Shown: piece by piece, positions 26,413 to 35,753 of the stretch
Layout: each line of letters opens with the position of its first letter
Numbering within the stretch: position 1 is the first letter of the stretch
NCBI RefSeq assembly: GCF_000686705.1
Contig: NZ_JMLJ01000021.1
Coordinates: forward strand, 1 to 45,941
Length of the DNA stretch: 45,941 nucleotides
From: Clostridium hydrogeniformans DSM 21757
Lineage (GTDB): Bacteria; Bacillota; Clostridia; Clostridiales; Clostridiaceae
Reading direction: 5' to 3'
Position numbers and translations under genes: made by a program
Notes under the pieces: generated by a model
The model's input: only the letters and a program-made list of their open reading frames with translations
The model's database searches: none
Told to the model about the DNA's origin: nothing

Positions 26413-26442
26413 AAGACTAAGATTTATCTTAGTCTTTTTTTT
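26413..26442 (+). terminator. Terminator of tRNA-Pro
   Basis: AAGACTAAGA pairs with TCTTAGTCTT around TTTA, followed by eight Ts. Confidence 0.95.
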
Positions 26443-26484
26443 ATTTACCTTGTTTAGATTTTTAATTTATGAATCATGAATTAG

Positions 26485-26621
26485 TTAATTTATTCCTTCT
26501 AGAAGCTGTGAATGGGTGGTAAAAGCTCCTATTATTATGCTTCCTGTGCTGAACTTAGAATACCAGCTGTTAAAATAGCTATGCCCATAGCTTTTGGGAC
26601 GCTTGTACAAATATAATTCAT
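26485..26621 (-). pseudogene. Possible remnant of a membrane-protein gene
   Basis: Two short minus-strand frames join across a one-base shift. MNYICTSVPKAMGIAILTAG continues into ILSSA, then SIIIGAFTTHSQLLEGIN, which ends at 26485. Both halves have coding-like amino acid content and a hydrophobic core. There is no ribosome site before the ATG at 26619-26621. I do not recognise the family. Chance reading of AT-rich DNA remains possible. Confidence 0.3.
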
Positions 26622-27121
26622 CACTGAAAAACTTATTTATCTTTTCATTACTTTTAATAAAATTTTATTTTATTAATTTATTCCCATAAGTTATATAGAT
26701 TTATATTTTTAATATAATTCTATATTTTTTATAAAAATCTATTGTCACGAACCCTAAGTAATGCTATAACTATATTATATTAAAATTAAATTTTATGACT
26801 TGTGAATATAAAACTAAAATTTAAAATGAGTTCTTTTTAATACACTCTCTTTCCAAAAGATTTAATTAGCCCTCATTTTAAATTACAAACTTAGATTTAT
26901 TCATCACAAGCCATTTTTTTATTTTATCTCTATTTTAATATGCTTTCTTGCATATTCTTATATTCCCTAAATCTCATCTTATAGCTAAAACCCTTTTAAT
27001 CATCCTATAGAATAAACCCTTCATATTCTTATTTTATTAAAACTACATATATACTCCCTTAAATAATTCTATATATTCTTATTAAATTTCCTTTTACATT
27101 TTTATACTTCCCCTAGAAAGA

Positions 27122-27226
27122 CTATTTAATCTTATTATAATACTCATCTGCCAAAGCAGCTGACCTACAAAGTGCCATAATGATTATAATTAAACCTATC
27201 ATAGTAATATAAAACATTAACTTCAT
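27122..27226 (-). CDS. Small single-helix membrane peptide (34 residues)
   Basis: This frame reads MKLMFYITMIGLIIIIMALC then RSAALADEYYNKIK: one strong membrane helix followed by a polar tail with ADEYY. AGGAG lies 12 nt before the ATG at 27224-27226; ATGs four and five codons earlier in the same frame (MMRI) sit closer to it, so a 37- or 38-residue form is possible. It is isolated in a 1.1-kb stretch (26443-27606) otherwise without genes. No family recognised. The region around it is AT-rich with frequent stops on both strands. Confidence 0.45.
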   Translation of the reverse strand: MKLMFYITMIGLIIIIMALCRSAALADEYYNKIK

Positions 27227-27606
27227 TATTCTCATCATCTCCTAATAAGTCCCTTATAATAATTCCGCTTATAATCTTTATCCTAAAACTATTTAGTATT
27301 TTTCTATTTTAATTTAAAACTCTAAATTCATATACCCATAATACTTTTACTTATATCTAATAATATATAACTTCAATTATGCTTAATAATATTTTTTCTA
27401 AGTTATATTGAAATGAATATATATATATTAATTGGAAATATTTAATATTATAAGTTTATATATTAACAATTCTATCCATGATTTAAGATTTTAATCTATA
27501 AAAAACTCTTAACTTATTATAAAAAATATGAGCTTCCATATAATATTAAACTTATAAACCACTTTAAAATCCCCTAATATTCCATTAGGTAAAAGGAGTG
27601 TTTATT

Positions 27607-28938
27607 ATGAATACACAGTATACTAATATATTTAAAACTTTAGTAAAAGCATATTATGAAGATAATTTTGAAGAAAAAATTGAAGAACTAATGAAAAAAG
27701 AAGAAGTAGATAAAAAAACTCTTAGTGAAGTCATAAGCTCTCTTTGTGGTGTAAAGGTAGATTATAGCGAAAGATTTTCATCTGACCTAAAAAAGGCTAT
27801 AACCACCTATAAAGCTAAAGGAAAAATTGTATCTAAGCTTTCTCACTGTGATAATTGCACAGATGGAGCTTGCATTAATGCATGTCCCTTTAATGCTATA
27901 TTAAAAGATCCCATAACTAAGTTATCCTACATAGACATGGAGCTTTGTACTAATTGTGGTCTTTGTGTAGAAGCATGCGACCTTGGACATATAGTAGATA
28001 AGGTTGAATTTATGCCTTTAATGGAACTTTTAAAAAGTGGTGAGACAGTTATAGCTGCTGTTGCTCCTGCCATTACTGGTCAATTTGGAGAAGATGTTAC
28101 CATGGATCAAATTAGAGAAGCCTTTATGAAGCTAGGTTTTAAGGATATGGTAGAAGTTGCATTTTTTGCGGATATGCTTACCATAAAGGAATCAGTAGAA
28201 TTTAATAGGTTTGTTAAGTCTAAGGAGGACCTAATGATAACCTCTTGTTGTTGTCCTATGTGGGTGGGTATGCTTAAAAGAGTATATGGAAACTTAGTTA
28301 AGTATGTGTCTCCTTCAGTATCACCAATGATAGCAGCAGCTAGGGTAATAAAAAAATTAAATCCTAATTGCAGAGTTGTTTTTATAGGCCCTTGTATCGC
28401 TAAAAAGGCTGAGGCTAAGGAAAAGGATTTAATAGGTGATGTAGATTTTGTATTAACCTTCCAAGAACTACAAGAAATTTTTAATACCTTAGAAATAAGC
28501 CCTTCTAATCTTAAGGGAGTACCCTCTCTTGAATACGCCTCAAAGGGTGGAAGACTATATGCTAGAACTGGTGGTGTATCTGTAGCTGTATCTGATGCAA
28601 TAAAAGAGATGTACCCTGAAAAATATAATCTTTTTGAAGCTGCCCAATGTGATGGAGTTATAAATTGTAAGAAGCTACTCTCCTCTGCCCAAGATGGAGA
28701 GCTTAAAGCAAACTTTATAGAAGGCATGGGTTGTGTTGGCGGCTGTGTTGGTGGACCTAAAGCCATAATCCCTAAAGAGGAAGGAAAAAAACATGTAGAT
28801 GATTATGCCTTTGATTCTGCTTATAAGGTTGCCACCCATAGTGATATAATGTTAGATATCTTAAAAAGAATAGGAATAAACTCTTTAGAAGATTTTAAGG
28901 ATCATAATAAAATAAAAATTTTTGAAAGAGAATTTTAA
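27607..28938 (+). CDS. [FeFe]-hydrogenase-like iron-sulfur protein
   Basis: This 443-residue protein has two 4Fe-4S ferredoxin motifs (Cys81/84/89/93 and Cys114/117/120/124) and a hydrogenase H-cluster domain. The three H-cluster signatures are ITSCCCPMW (Cys214-216), IGPCIAKK (Cys263) and EGMGCVGGCVGG (Cys376, Cys380), so all four cluster-ligand cysteines are present. The first motif has three cysteines where catalytic enzymes have TSCCP. The second has GPC in place of MPC. These variations and the short length fit the group C/D (sensory or uncharacterised) hydrogenases rather than the main hydrogen-producing HydA. An N-terminal helical stretch of 70 residues has no recognised domain. The ATG at 27607 is 8 nt after AGGAG. 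It is a single-gene unit. Confidence 0.85.
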   Translation: MNTQYTNIFKTLVKAYYEDNFEEKIEELMKKEEVDKKTLSEVISSLCGVKVDYSERFSSDLKKAITTYKAKGKIVSKLSHCDNCTDGACINACPFNAILKDPITKLSYIDMELCTNCGLCVEACDLGHIVDKVEFMPLMELLKSGETVIAAVAPAITGQFGEDVTMDQIREAFMKLGFKDMVEVAFFADMLTIKESVEFNRFVKSKEDLMITSCCCPMWVGMLKRVYGNLVKYVSPSVSPMIAAARVIKKLNPNCRVVFIGPCIAKKAEAKEKDLIGDVDFVLTFQELQEIFNTLEISPSNLKGVPSLEYASKGGRLYARTGGVSVAVSDAIKEMYPEKYNLFEAAQCDGVINCKKLLSSAQDGELKANFIEGMGCVGGCVGGPKAIIPKEEGKKHVDDYAFDSAYKVATHSDIMLDILKRIGINSLEDFKDHNKIKIFEREF

Positions 28939-29315
28939 AATACTAAAGCCATGTTTCTAAAAAACTTAATTTAGATAACTTTATCCTAACAAGTTAATTA
29001 CTCCTTTCCTTATATATATAAGAAAGCTCAACATGAGCTTTCTTACTTTTTGGATGTATTTTATACTTAATTCTAATAAGATTTTAATATTATCTTAATC
29101 TTCCTATGATATAATTCAGTTAAAAGTTGTATCAATTATCTTAAAATATAATATTTTAAAATAATATAAGTTAAGTGTTTATGTAAAAACCCTATGCAAT
29201 GGGTTAATAAAACATATACTAGCTTTATTGTTTATACATAGTATATTTATTAGGTAATGTAAATAATAGATCTAGTGTATAGACTTACTAAATATACAAA
29301 GGGGGTATAGGCTTT
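28939..29315. other. Intergenic region with the hydrogenase-like gene's terminator
   Basis: It contains a terminator at 29020-29050, listed separately. The remaining 260 bp up to the PAP2 start codon show no gene and no recognised regulatory site; AAGGGGG before the ATG is the ribosome site. Confidence 0.5.
29020..29050 (+). terminator. Terminator of the hydrogenase-like gene
   Basis: AAGAAAGCTCA pairs with TGAGCTTTCTT around a short loop, followed by a T-rich tract. Confidence 0.88.
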
Positions 29316-29819
29316 ATGAAAAAAGATGAAAAGATTTTAAGAATATTTAATTCCTCAATTAAGTGCTCATTTTTAGACTTGATTATGCCTTTTGTAACAT
29401 ATATAGGTTCCACCGAAATGGCTGTAGTATATTGTTTATCCTTAGCTTTAGTTTTCAAGGCTAACCACCTTTTATATGTTACTCTCTTTTCTTTAATTAT
29501 AAGTTCTATATTTTCAAAAATTATAAAGACCATATTTAAACGTACTAGACCCTTTCTTATGCTAAAAGATATAAATTATAAACTTATAGGTATAGATAAA
29601 TATTCTTTTCCTTCTGGTCATACAACTTGTGCCTTTTCTATTGGAATTCCACTATGCCTTTTCTATCCTATATTAACTCCTATAATACTTCCCCTATGTA
29701 TATTAGTTGGAATATCTAGAATGTATCTTGGAGTTCACTATCCCTCTGATGTTTTAATGGGAATTATTTTAGGTACTACAGTCTCTATTCCTACCTTTAT
29801 AATCTATAATTTACTATAA
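29316..29819 (+). CDS. PAP2 superfamily lipid phosphatase
   Basis: This 167-residue membrane protein has about five helices and all three PAP2 motifs: KTIFKRTRPF (KxxxxxxRP), FPSGHTTCAFS (PSGH), and SRMYLGVHYPSDVLMG (SRxxxxxHxxxD). It should dephosphorylate lipid phosphates such as undecaprenyl pyrophosphate or phosphatidylglycerol phosphate, with the active site facing outside. Its size suits the BcrC/YodM group, so a role in recycling the polysaccharide carrier lipid is plausible but not shown. It stands alone. Confidence 0.92.
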   Translation: MKKDEKILRIFNSSIKCSFLDLIMPFVTYIGSTEMAVVYCLSLALVFKANHLLYVTLFSLIISSIFSKIIKTIFKRTRPFLMLKDINYKLIGIDKYSFPSGHTTCAFSIGIPLCLFYPILTPIILPLCILVGISRMYLGVHYPSDVLMGIILGTTVSIPTFIIYNLL

Positions 29820-29893
29820 ATATTTTAATATCTCCTGAACTATTTAAGGTTTAAATCAAGGTATTTTTAGATTTTTAAATTTTTGATCTTAAA

Positions 29894-29950
29894 AAATATG
29901 ATATAAATATATTAAACTTTCTATATGTTTAATATATCTATATCATATTT
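29894..29950. repeat. Long AT-rich hairpin after the PAP2 gene
   Basis: 24 bp at 29894-29917 pair with 29927-29950 with a single A/C mismatch around a 9-nt loop. It lies 75 bp past the PAP2 stop. The right side has no U-tract. The rest of the 29820-30177 gap shows nothing else. Confidence 0.75.
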
Positions 29951-30177
29951 AACCTTACTATTATAAAATACTTATTCATAACTTAAAAATTCTAATGTCT
30001 ATCTTATTAATACTTAATCTAAAAAACTTAAGCTTCCCCTCTCTTTTGACCCTAATTACAATATAGTAAATCTCAACTAAATTATCTTTATTTACTTAGA
30101 TTTAATACTATTGTTCTTAAATATATAGTCCTAGATATTATTTCGTGTTATAATTTCCTTGAATAGGGGGTATGGAA

Positions 30178-30831
30178 ATGTTAAAAGATATTGAAGCAGC
30201 AATTTTTGATATGGATGGAACCTTAGTGGATTCCATGTGGATTTGGGAAAAGGTAGATGCAGACTTTTTAAAAGAAAGAAATATATGCTTCCCTAAAAAC
30301 TTAAAGGAAGAAATTAATCATTTAAGCTTTCAAGGTACAGTTAAATATTTCAAAGAAAAATTTAATCTAGAAGAAACCTTAGAGGAAATAGATGAAATAT
30401 TTCATAAAATGGCCTATGATGAATATAAAAATCATGTTACCCTAAAGCCAGGAGCAAGAGAATTTCTTCAGCTTCTTAAAAATAAAGGAATAAAAATCGG
30501 TTTAGCTACCTCAAATTCTATTCCCTTACTTGAGGTAACATTAAGGACTAATGGAATTTATGAGTATTTTGACTCAATAACCATAACTAATGAGGTTAAG
30601 AGAGGTAAAAACTTCCCTGATGTCTATCTTCTAGCTGCTGAAAAGCTTGGGGTTTCTCCTGATAAATGTGTAGTTTTTGAAGATATATTACCTGCGGTAA
30701 AGGGAGCTAAAGCTGCTGGAATGAAAGTTGTAGCTATTCATGATAAGTTTGCTCAACTAGATAAGGAAGAAATAATGAAAGAGGCTCATAAATATATAAA
30801 TGAATATAATGAAATTATTGAAGCAGTATAG
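30178..30831 (+). CDS. HAD superfamily phosphatase/phosphomutase, beta-PGM-like
   Basis: This 217-residue HAD-IA enzyme has the motif I segment IFDMDGTLVDS (Asp11, Asp13), a helical cap (about 18-85), LATSNS (motif II), the lysine region KRGKNFPD and VVFEDILPAVKGAKAAGM (motif III). It resembles beta-phosphoglucomutase-like phosphatases. The KPxPD pattern is here K-N-F-P-D. The ATG at 30178 is preferred because AGGGGG lies 7 nt upstream; the ATG at 30172 is only 1 nt past it. The substrate is probably a small sugar phosphate, but unknown. A terminator follows. Confidence 0.85.
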   Translation: MLKDIEAAIFDMDGTLVDSMWIWEKVDADFLKERNICFPKNLKEEINHLSFQGTVKYFKEKFNLEETLEEIDEIFHKMAYDEYKNHVTLKPGAREFLQLLKNKGIKIGLATSNSIPLLEVTLRTNGIYEYFDSITITNEVKRGKNFPDVYLLAAEKLGVSPDKCVVFEDILPAVKGAKAAGMKVVAIHDKFAQLDKEEIMKEAHKYINEYNEIIEAV

Positions 30832-30921
30832 ACTAAATATATAAAATTTACTATAGTATAAAAACTTTAGCTATAAATAAAAAATATATGTTTTACACTA
30901 TATAAAAATCTTACAAAAATC

Positions 30922-30975
30922 AAAAGCCATGGATAATTTAGAAGTCAAACTCTGTTATATCCACGGCTTTTCTTT
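30922..30975 (+). terminator. Terminator of the beta-PGM-like gene
   Basis: AAAAGCCATGGATA at about 30922-30935 pairs with TATCCACGGCTTTT ending at 30971, with one mismatch, followed by a T-rich stretch. Confidence 0.85.
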
Positions 30976-31042
30976 ATTATAATTTATAGAACAAATCTTC
31001 CTTCAGGCGGTGTTCTTTTCACCACACCTGAACAAACTTATT

Positions 31043-32302
31043 TTAAAACTTTTTATACTTTTTTATAAAATATTCACTATACCCTATGTATATCCAAAAT
31101 ATAGCTGATACCACACTTATTACATATAATAAAGAAGATTCCACAAAACTCATTACATATAAAGATATAAACATTGAAAAAATAAACTTCATTATGTTTC
31201 TATATTCTTTTGGTATATCTATCTTAAATATGGTTTTATATAAACTATATCCATTAACTATAAAGAATAAAATCATAAGTATAGCTGCTATTATACCATG
31301 AGAATAAGTTATCTCTAAATATATGTTATGAAGCCTTCCCCCCTCAATTCCTGGTAGATTCCTAGTAGCATCCTTCTTCATTATGTCCACAACATCCTTA
31401 TAGCCAACTCCAAGAACAGGATTTTTCTTAAATATCTTCTCGTATCCTTCCTCCCAAAGATTAAGCCTTCCGCTAAAGAACCCTTGACCTGCAGTTTTAT
31501 TTATAAATCCATTTAGTGGTTCCATTACATAAGGTTTATATATTGGGAAAGTTATTGTTAAAATCATAAGAGAAGCTATTATTACCCTTCTTATGGACTT
31601 GCTTCTTATATTTATAAACCCATATACTATTATAAATACTATAAGACCAACCCAAGAAGCTCTCGCTCTTGTAAGATATAATACACTTCCTTGAACTAGT
31701 ATATTTATTCCATAAAAAATACTAAAGAACTTAGTACTTCTTATACTTAAAAAGCTAATTACAAGGGATAAGAAACTAACCATTCCCCCTGTGTTACTTA
31801 TGATAAACAATCCTTTTAAAAGATCTGGTCTGGAAGCCTCATTAAAAGCTATTCCAAAAAGATTTGTTTTAGTGAAAAACATATATAAACTTATAGCAGA
31901 AATTATAAAGCTAATAAATACAAAATTAAAATTAATCCTGCGTATCTCCTTTAAAGTGTTTTGTGGTGTCTGGGTTATTTCTGAGTTATTCAATACTCCC
32001 AGTTGAATTAAGGTTATTAAAAATATTCTAAGGTTATATGCCTTACTTGGATAAATTATCAATGATAAAATATTTATCATTATAAACAAGTTCAATAATA
32101 TATTAAACTTTTTTAATATCCTGGTTTTCTGATTATATATATCTAAAAGTATAAGTGCCATTCCCCAGGCAATAATAAGAAGCTTTATTATTGTAAAATT
32201 ACCTTTAAGAGATAATTCCGTTGTAAAAAATAGTGCATACATAACAAATGCTATCTTAAAATATAATCTCTGTTTAACTATATCTATATTATCTAAAATC
32301 AT
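31043..32302 (-). CDS. O-antigen ligase/polymerase-like membrane protein
   Basis: This 419-residue protein has about ten membrane helices and one long extracellular loop after the sixth or seventh. That loop holds the PF04932 (Wzy_C/WaaL) pattern: FFSGRLNLWEEGYEKIFKKN then PVLGVGYKDV and RLHNIYLEITYSHG. These enzymes polymerise or ligate lipid-linked glycans outside the membrane. The start codon overlaps the end of licD by 4 nt (ATGA), so the two are translationally coupled and likely act on the same glycan. The terminator is unclear; a small GGTGT...ACACC hairpin lies at 31009-31028. Confidence 0.88.
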   Translation of the reverse strand: MILDNIDIVKQRLYFKIAFVMYALFFTTELSLKGNFTIIKLLIIAWGMALILLDIYNQKTRILKKFNILLNLFIMINILSLIIYPSKAYNLRIFLITLIQLGVLNNSEITQTPQNTLKEIRRINFNFVFISFIISAISLYMFFTKTNLFGIAFNEASRPDLLKGLFIISNTGGMVSFLSLVISFLSIRSTKFFSIFYGINILVQGSVLYLTRARASWVGLIVFIIVYGFINIRSKSIRRVIIASLMILTITFPIYKPYVMEPLNGFINKTAGQGFFSGRLNLWEEGYEKIFKKNPVLGVGYKDVVDIMKKDATRNLPGIEGGRLHNIYLEITYSHGIIAAILMILFFIVNGYSLYKTIFKIDIPKEYRNIMKFIFSMFISLYVMSFVESSLLYVISVVSAIFWIYIGYSEYFIKKYKKF

Positions 32303-33126
32303 ATTCTACCCCTCTCATCTTCTCTCTCTACAATGTATATGTCCTTAGCATGCCATGTTCTATCTTCCTCTTTTGGAAGTGTCATATAATCTCCATATAT
32401 GTTTTCAAGTATATTATGAGGATTATTAGGCCCTTGAAATACCTCTCCTTGAAACTCAATAGGCTTTAAAGGAAATATATCCTTATAATTAAATTCCTTA
32501 TTCCACATAAGTTCCCCCCCATAATTTATCTTGTCACCATTCCAGTTATTTGTCCACTTTACAGTCCCCATTGAAAATTCATATAAATTCTCATGGCTGA
32601 TTGGCCTCGAAAGAACATTTAAGGTTTTCCTTATAAGAGCCTTAATCCCTTTTCCCTTAATTTCGTACTTACACTTCATTATAAAACTAACAATATCCTG
32701 CCTAATAAATTCCTTTATCTTATTACTACATACCTTATCATAGGGAAATACATCTATGTATATACCTGAGTGATACTTTGGATTCTCCTCTCCAAACTCT
32801 AAAAAAACAGTGCCATTTTTTCTAACCTTTGTTGGAATATGATAAAGGGTATATTGCTTATCTTTTTCTACATTTTGAATATATAAGTCCTCTTTTAATT
32901 CTTTTTCAGCTATTTTTAGAAACTTTTCATAATCCTCTCTCATCATACCTATATCAAGATCATCATCCCAAGGAATAAATCCCTTATGTCTTATTGCACC
33001 AAGAAGAGTACCGTCAATTAGAAAATATTTTATATTATGCTTTTTACATACCCTGTCCACATCTTTTAATATATCTAACATGACCTGTTGAGCTTCTTCT
33101 AGTGTGCATATTCTCTTTTTCTCCAT
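32299..33126 (-). CDS. LicD family phosphotransferase
   Basis: LicD proteins transfer phosphorylcholine or a related group onto surface glycans. The 275 residues carry the defining core IKYFLIDGTLLGAIRHKG followed by FIPWDDDLDIGMMREDYEKF near residues 35-75, a nucleotidyltransferase-like active site with the DDD acidic cluster. The middle and C-terminal portions (YHIPTKVRKNGT, YIDVFPYDKV) also match. The ATG at 33124-33126 is favoured because AAGAGG lies 9 nt upstream; the ATG three codons earlier abuts that site. Together with the O-antigen ligase-like protein it suggests a decorated surface glycan or teichoic acid. No choline-activation genes are in view. Confidence 0.9.
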   Translation of the reverse strand: MEKKRICTLEEAQQVMLDILKDVDRVCKKHNIKYFLIDGTLLGAIRHKGFIPWDDDLDIGMMREDYEKFLKIAEKELKEDLYIQNVEKDKQYTLYHIPTKVRKNGTVFLEFGEENPKYHSGIYIDVFPYDKVCSNKIKEFIRQDIVSFIMKCKYEIKGKGIKALIRKTLNVLSRPISHENLYEFSMGTVKWTNNWNGDKINYGGELMWNKEFNYKDIFPLKPIEFQGEVFQGPNNPHNILENIYGDYMTLPKEEDRTWHAKDIYIVEREDERGRI

Positions 33127-33501
33127 TATCTTCATCCTCTTATTAGATTTAGCTTACTATTATGAAATTTATTATTCTCTTCTTAGATTTACCATAATTC
33201 TAGTAAGGATACAATGTTATTTATATATTTACCTTCTATTGTAAGTTACCATATGGTTTTATTATACTTTCTTATTCTTTATGTATAGTATAATTTTTAC
33301 TATGCATTCATCCTCTATTATAATTATATCCAATTAAGAAGTTGTTACAACCAATTTACTTTATAAATATTAAATATATTCTAAGTCATTATACTTTAAT
33401 ATGCTATAATTTAACTACTATAAAGTTTTTAAGCTTATTTTATGTATTTTATTGAAATTATGAACACTTAATTGCATCTTATATATGTAAAGGAGGATTA
33501 T
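33127..33501. other. Divergent intergenic region, no recognised sites
   Basis: The region separates licD (leftward) from the ArAE-type gene (rightward). I see scattered TATAAT-like hexamers but no pair with good spacing, no gene and no notable hairpin. AAAGGAGG at about 33490 is the ribosome site of the next gene. Confidence 0.5.
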
Positions 33502-34467
33502 ATGAATTTTATTGGATATAGAACATTAAAAACAGGTATTGGTTCTGTTATTGCCATGATAATTGCAAAGGAACTTGGACTACAATATGCAGTTTCTGCT
33601 GGAGTAATAACCATACTAAGTATACAAAATACTAAAAGACAATCAGTTAAAATAGCCATTGAAAGAATGCTAGCTTGCGTAATGGCTTTAACCATAGCTG
33701 CTGTCATATTTAATACACTAGGGTATACGGAAATATCCTTTGGTGTGTTCCTATTACTATTTATCCCACTTTCAGTAAAATTTAAACTTAAAGAGGGTAT
33801 TGTAGTAAATTCTGTTCTTGTAACCCATCTTTTACTTGAAAAAACTACCTCTATTCCTCTACTTATTAATGAGTTATCTCTTATGATAGTTGGAGCTGGT
33901 GTTGCATTACTTCTTAATCTTTATATGCCTAGTATTGAAAATGAAATTAAAGACGATCAATTATATATAGAAAAATCATTATCTGAAATTTTTATTCATA
34001 TGGCAGAGGCCCTTAGAAATAACTATGTATCCATAGAAGAAGAAACTCTATTTAAAAATCTTGAAAGTAGGCTAAATATAGCTAGGGATAGGGCCTATAA
34101 ATATCTTAATAATTACTTTATACATGATTCTAGCTATTACGTGGAATACATGGAGATGAGGCATCACCAGTTTGAAACAGCTAAAAGAATGCGTGAACAC
34201 TTCAAAAGATTTTTTATGACCTTTGAGCATTCTATGATAATCGCTGACTTTACTGAAAAAGTAGCCAAGTGCATTTATGAAAGTAATGATGTGACACCAC
34301 TTCTTAATGATATTGAGACTTTAAGAAATGATTTTAGAAACATGGATCTTCCAAAAACAAGGGAAGAATTTGAAAATAGGGCTATGTTATTTCAATTCTT
34401 AAATGACATGGAGCAGTTTCTAGAAATAAAAAAAGATTTTATATTAAACTTAAAAGATAAATCCTAA
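33502..34467 (+). CDS. Aromatic acid exporter family (ArAE/DUF939) membrane protein
   Basis: This 321-residue protein has five or six N-terminal membrane helices (to about residue 140) and a long cytoplasmic helical C-terminus. The opening MNFIGYRTLKTGIGSVIAMI then AKELGLQYAVSAGVITILSI and NTKRQSVKIAIERM is characteristic of the ArAE_1 family, known as DUF939 (YqjA-like). The C-terminal half (HQFETAKRMREHFKRFF and later LFQFLNDMEQFLEIKKDF) matches the partner domain. The family may export small aromatic acids, but function in clostridia is unknown. ATG at 33502 follows AAAGGAGG by 5-6 nt; the open frame begins 10 codons earlier. Confidence 0.88.
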   Translation: MNFIGYRTLKTGIGSVIAMIIAKELGLQYAVSAGVITILSIQNTKRQSVKIAIERMLACVMALTIAAVIFNTLGYTEISFGVFLLLFIPLSVKFKLKEGIVVNSVLVTHLLLEKTTSIPLLINELSLMIVGAGVALLLNLYMPSIENEIKDDQLYIEKSLSEIFIHMAEALRNNYVSIEEETLFKNLESRLNIARDRAYKYLNNYFIHDSSYYVEYMEMRHHQFETAKRMREHFKRFFMTFEHSMIIADFTEKVAKCIYESNDVTPLLNDIETLRNDFRNMDLPKTREEFENRAMLFQFLNDMEQFLEIKKDFILNLKDKS

Positions 34468-34492
34468 GAAAAATTTTCTTAGGATTTATTTT
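34458..34492 (+). terminator. Terminator overlapping the ArAE-type stop codon
   Basis: TAAATCCTAAGAAAA pairs with TTTTCTTAGGATTTA, followed by TTTTG. The stem begins inside the last codons of the gene. Confidence 0.88.
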
Positions 34493-34615
34493 GTTAAGTC
34501 CCTCCACTCTACTTCTATTAAAGCTATAAAAACTCTTTTTGTTTATGTAGAAAGACTTTTATTGTTCATTATGTAATTCTACAGGTTTTCACTCTATTTC
34601 TATCTATAAATAGAC

Positions 34616-34661
34616 ATACCCCATAGAGTAGAATTTTTTAATGTTCTACTCTATGGGGTAT
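34616..34661. terminator. Strong hairpin between the ArAE-type and foldase genes
   Basis: ATACCCCATAGAGTAGAA at 34616-34633 pairs perfectly over 18 bp with 34644-34661. It lies just downstream of the leftward foldase gene and probably ends that transcript, though the minus-strand flank (GTCTATTTATAG) lacks a clean U-run. Confidence 0.7.
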
Positions 34662-34699
34662 ATTTTAAAGCTTCATAGTATTTTTTATTAATTTCTTTA

Positions 34700-35446
34700 T
34701 TACTTATATACTTCTACTCTATATTTACTCTTTAATTCTTCTGTTAAATCAAAGTATCTTTGATTTTGCTTTTCTTGAAGAAGGTTTTGTTTTATAACTT
34801 CCTTAACTTCTTCTAAAGGCTTAACTCTTTCTTCTTTCTTATCTTCAACCTTTATTAAGTGGAATCCAAATTGAGTTTGTACTGGAGCACTTACTTCCCC
34901 AAGGTTTAACTTAAATGCAGCTTCTTCAAATTCTGGAACCATTCTTCCTCTTGTAAAGAATCCTAAGTCTCCTCCATTTTGAGAAGAAGGACAGCTTGAA
35001 TGACTTTGTGCTGCTTCTTCAAAGCTTAAGCCTTCAGCTATTTTCTTAGCCACTTCATTAGCTTCTTCTTCAGTTTCAACTAATATATGCTTAGCCTGAA
35101 CTTGTTCCATTTCCTTAAAGTTTTCTTTATTATCATTGTAATATTTTTCTGCTTCATCATCGCTTATTTCAACCTTTGAAAGCTCATTCCCTATTACAAT
35201 TTGAGTTAATAAGTCTTTCTTAGCTTTTTCAACTTGGTTTAAATATTCTTCACTACTATCAGTACCTAATTCTTTTCCATAATTATACATAAGCTCAAAA
35301 GAAATCATTTGTTCTAATAATTGTTCTCTACCTACTGGAGTCTCTAAATATTGTCTTCTATCTGCTGGATATCTCATTATTGCTTCATCTAAATGCTTAT
35401 CTAATATTTGTACCCCATTAACTATTGCCAAAATCTTATTTTCCAT
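34700..35446 (-). CDS. Parvulin-type peptidyl-prolyl isomerase, cytoplasmic foldase
   Basis: This 248-residue protein has a SurA/PrsA-like N-terminal helical part (MENKILAIVNGVQILDKHLD) and a parvulin domain at about 118-210. The latter has VQAKHILVETEEEA, GGDLGFFTRGRMVPEFEEAAF and QTQFGFHLIKVED, the conserved family blocks. Unlike PrsA it has no signal peptide or lipobox cysteine, so it should work in the cytoplasm. Role: protein folding by proline isomerisation. It is a single-gene unit diverging from the selenoprotein peroxiredoxin. AGGAGAAAT lies before the ATG. Confidence 0.93.
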   Translation of the reverse strand: MENKILAIVNGVQILDKHLDEAIMRYPADRRQYLETPVGREQLLEQMISFELMYNYGKELGTDSSEEYLNQVEKAKKDLLTQIVIGNELSKVEISDDEAEKYYNDNKENFKEMEQVQAKHILVETEEEANEVAKKIAEGLSFEEAAQSHSSCPSSQNGGDLGFFTRGRMVPEFEEAAFKLNLGEVSAPVQTQFGFHLIKVEDKKEERVKPLEEVKEVIKQNLLQEKQNQRYFDLTEELKSKYRVEVYK

Positions 35447-35753
35447 AATATTTCTCCTTTAATCTTAATTAAATTCTTATTATATATCTTAACATTATTT
35501 TTTCCATTTATAAAGTCAATCTTATTAAGAAGCTTACTATATCATAATAAAACACTGCTTAAATTAGGTTTAACTTTATTATTCTACTATATATATGATT
35601 AGATATATATAGCTTATGAATGTTTATTAAGATTATATGATAAATCAAATTAATATAATGTATTTATTCTTTAAACAACAGTTTTAATATTCCTCCTATG
35701 TTTACTATTGAAAAATATTATAGTTATTTCTTCATTTATTACATATACTAATA

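Noticed and set aside
28107-28766. 219-codon open frame antisense to the hydrogenase-like gene
   Set aside because: Long but opposite a gene with complete H-cluster motifs; its own product shows no domain.
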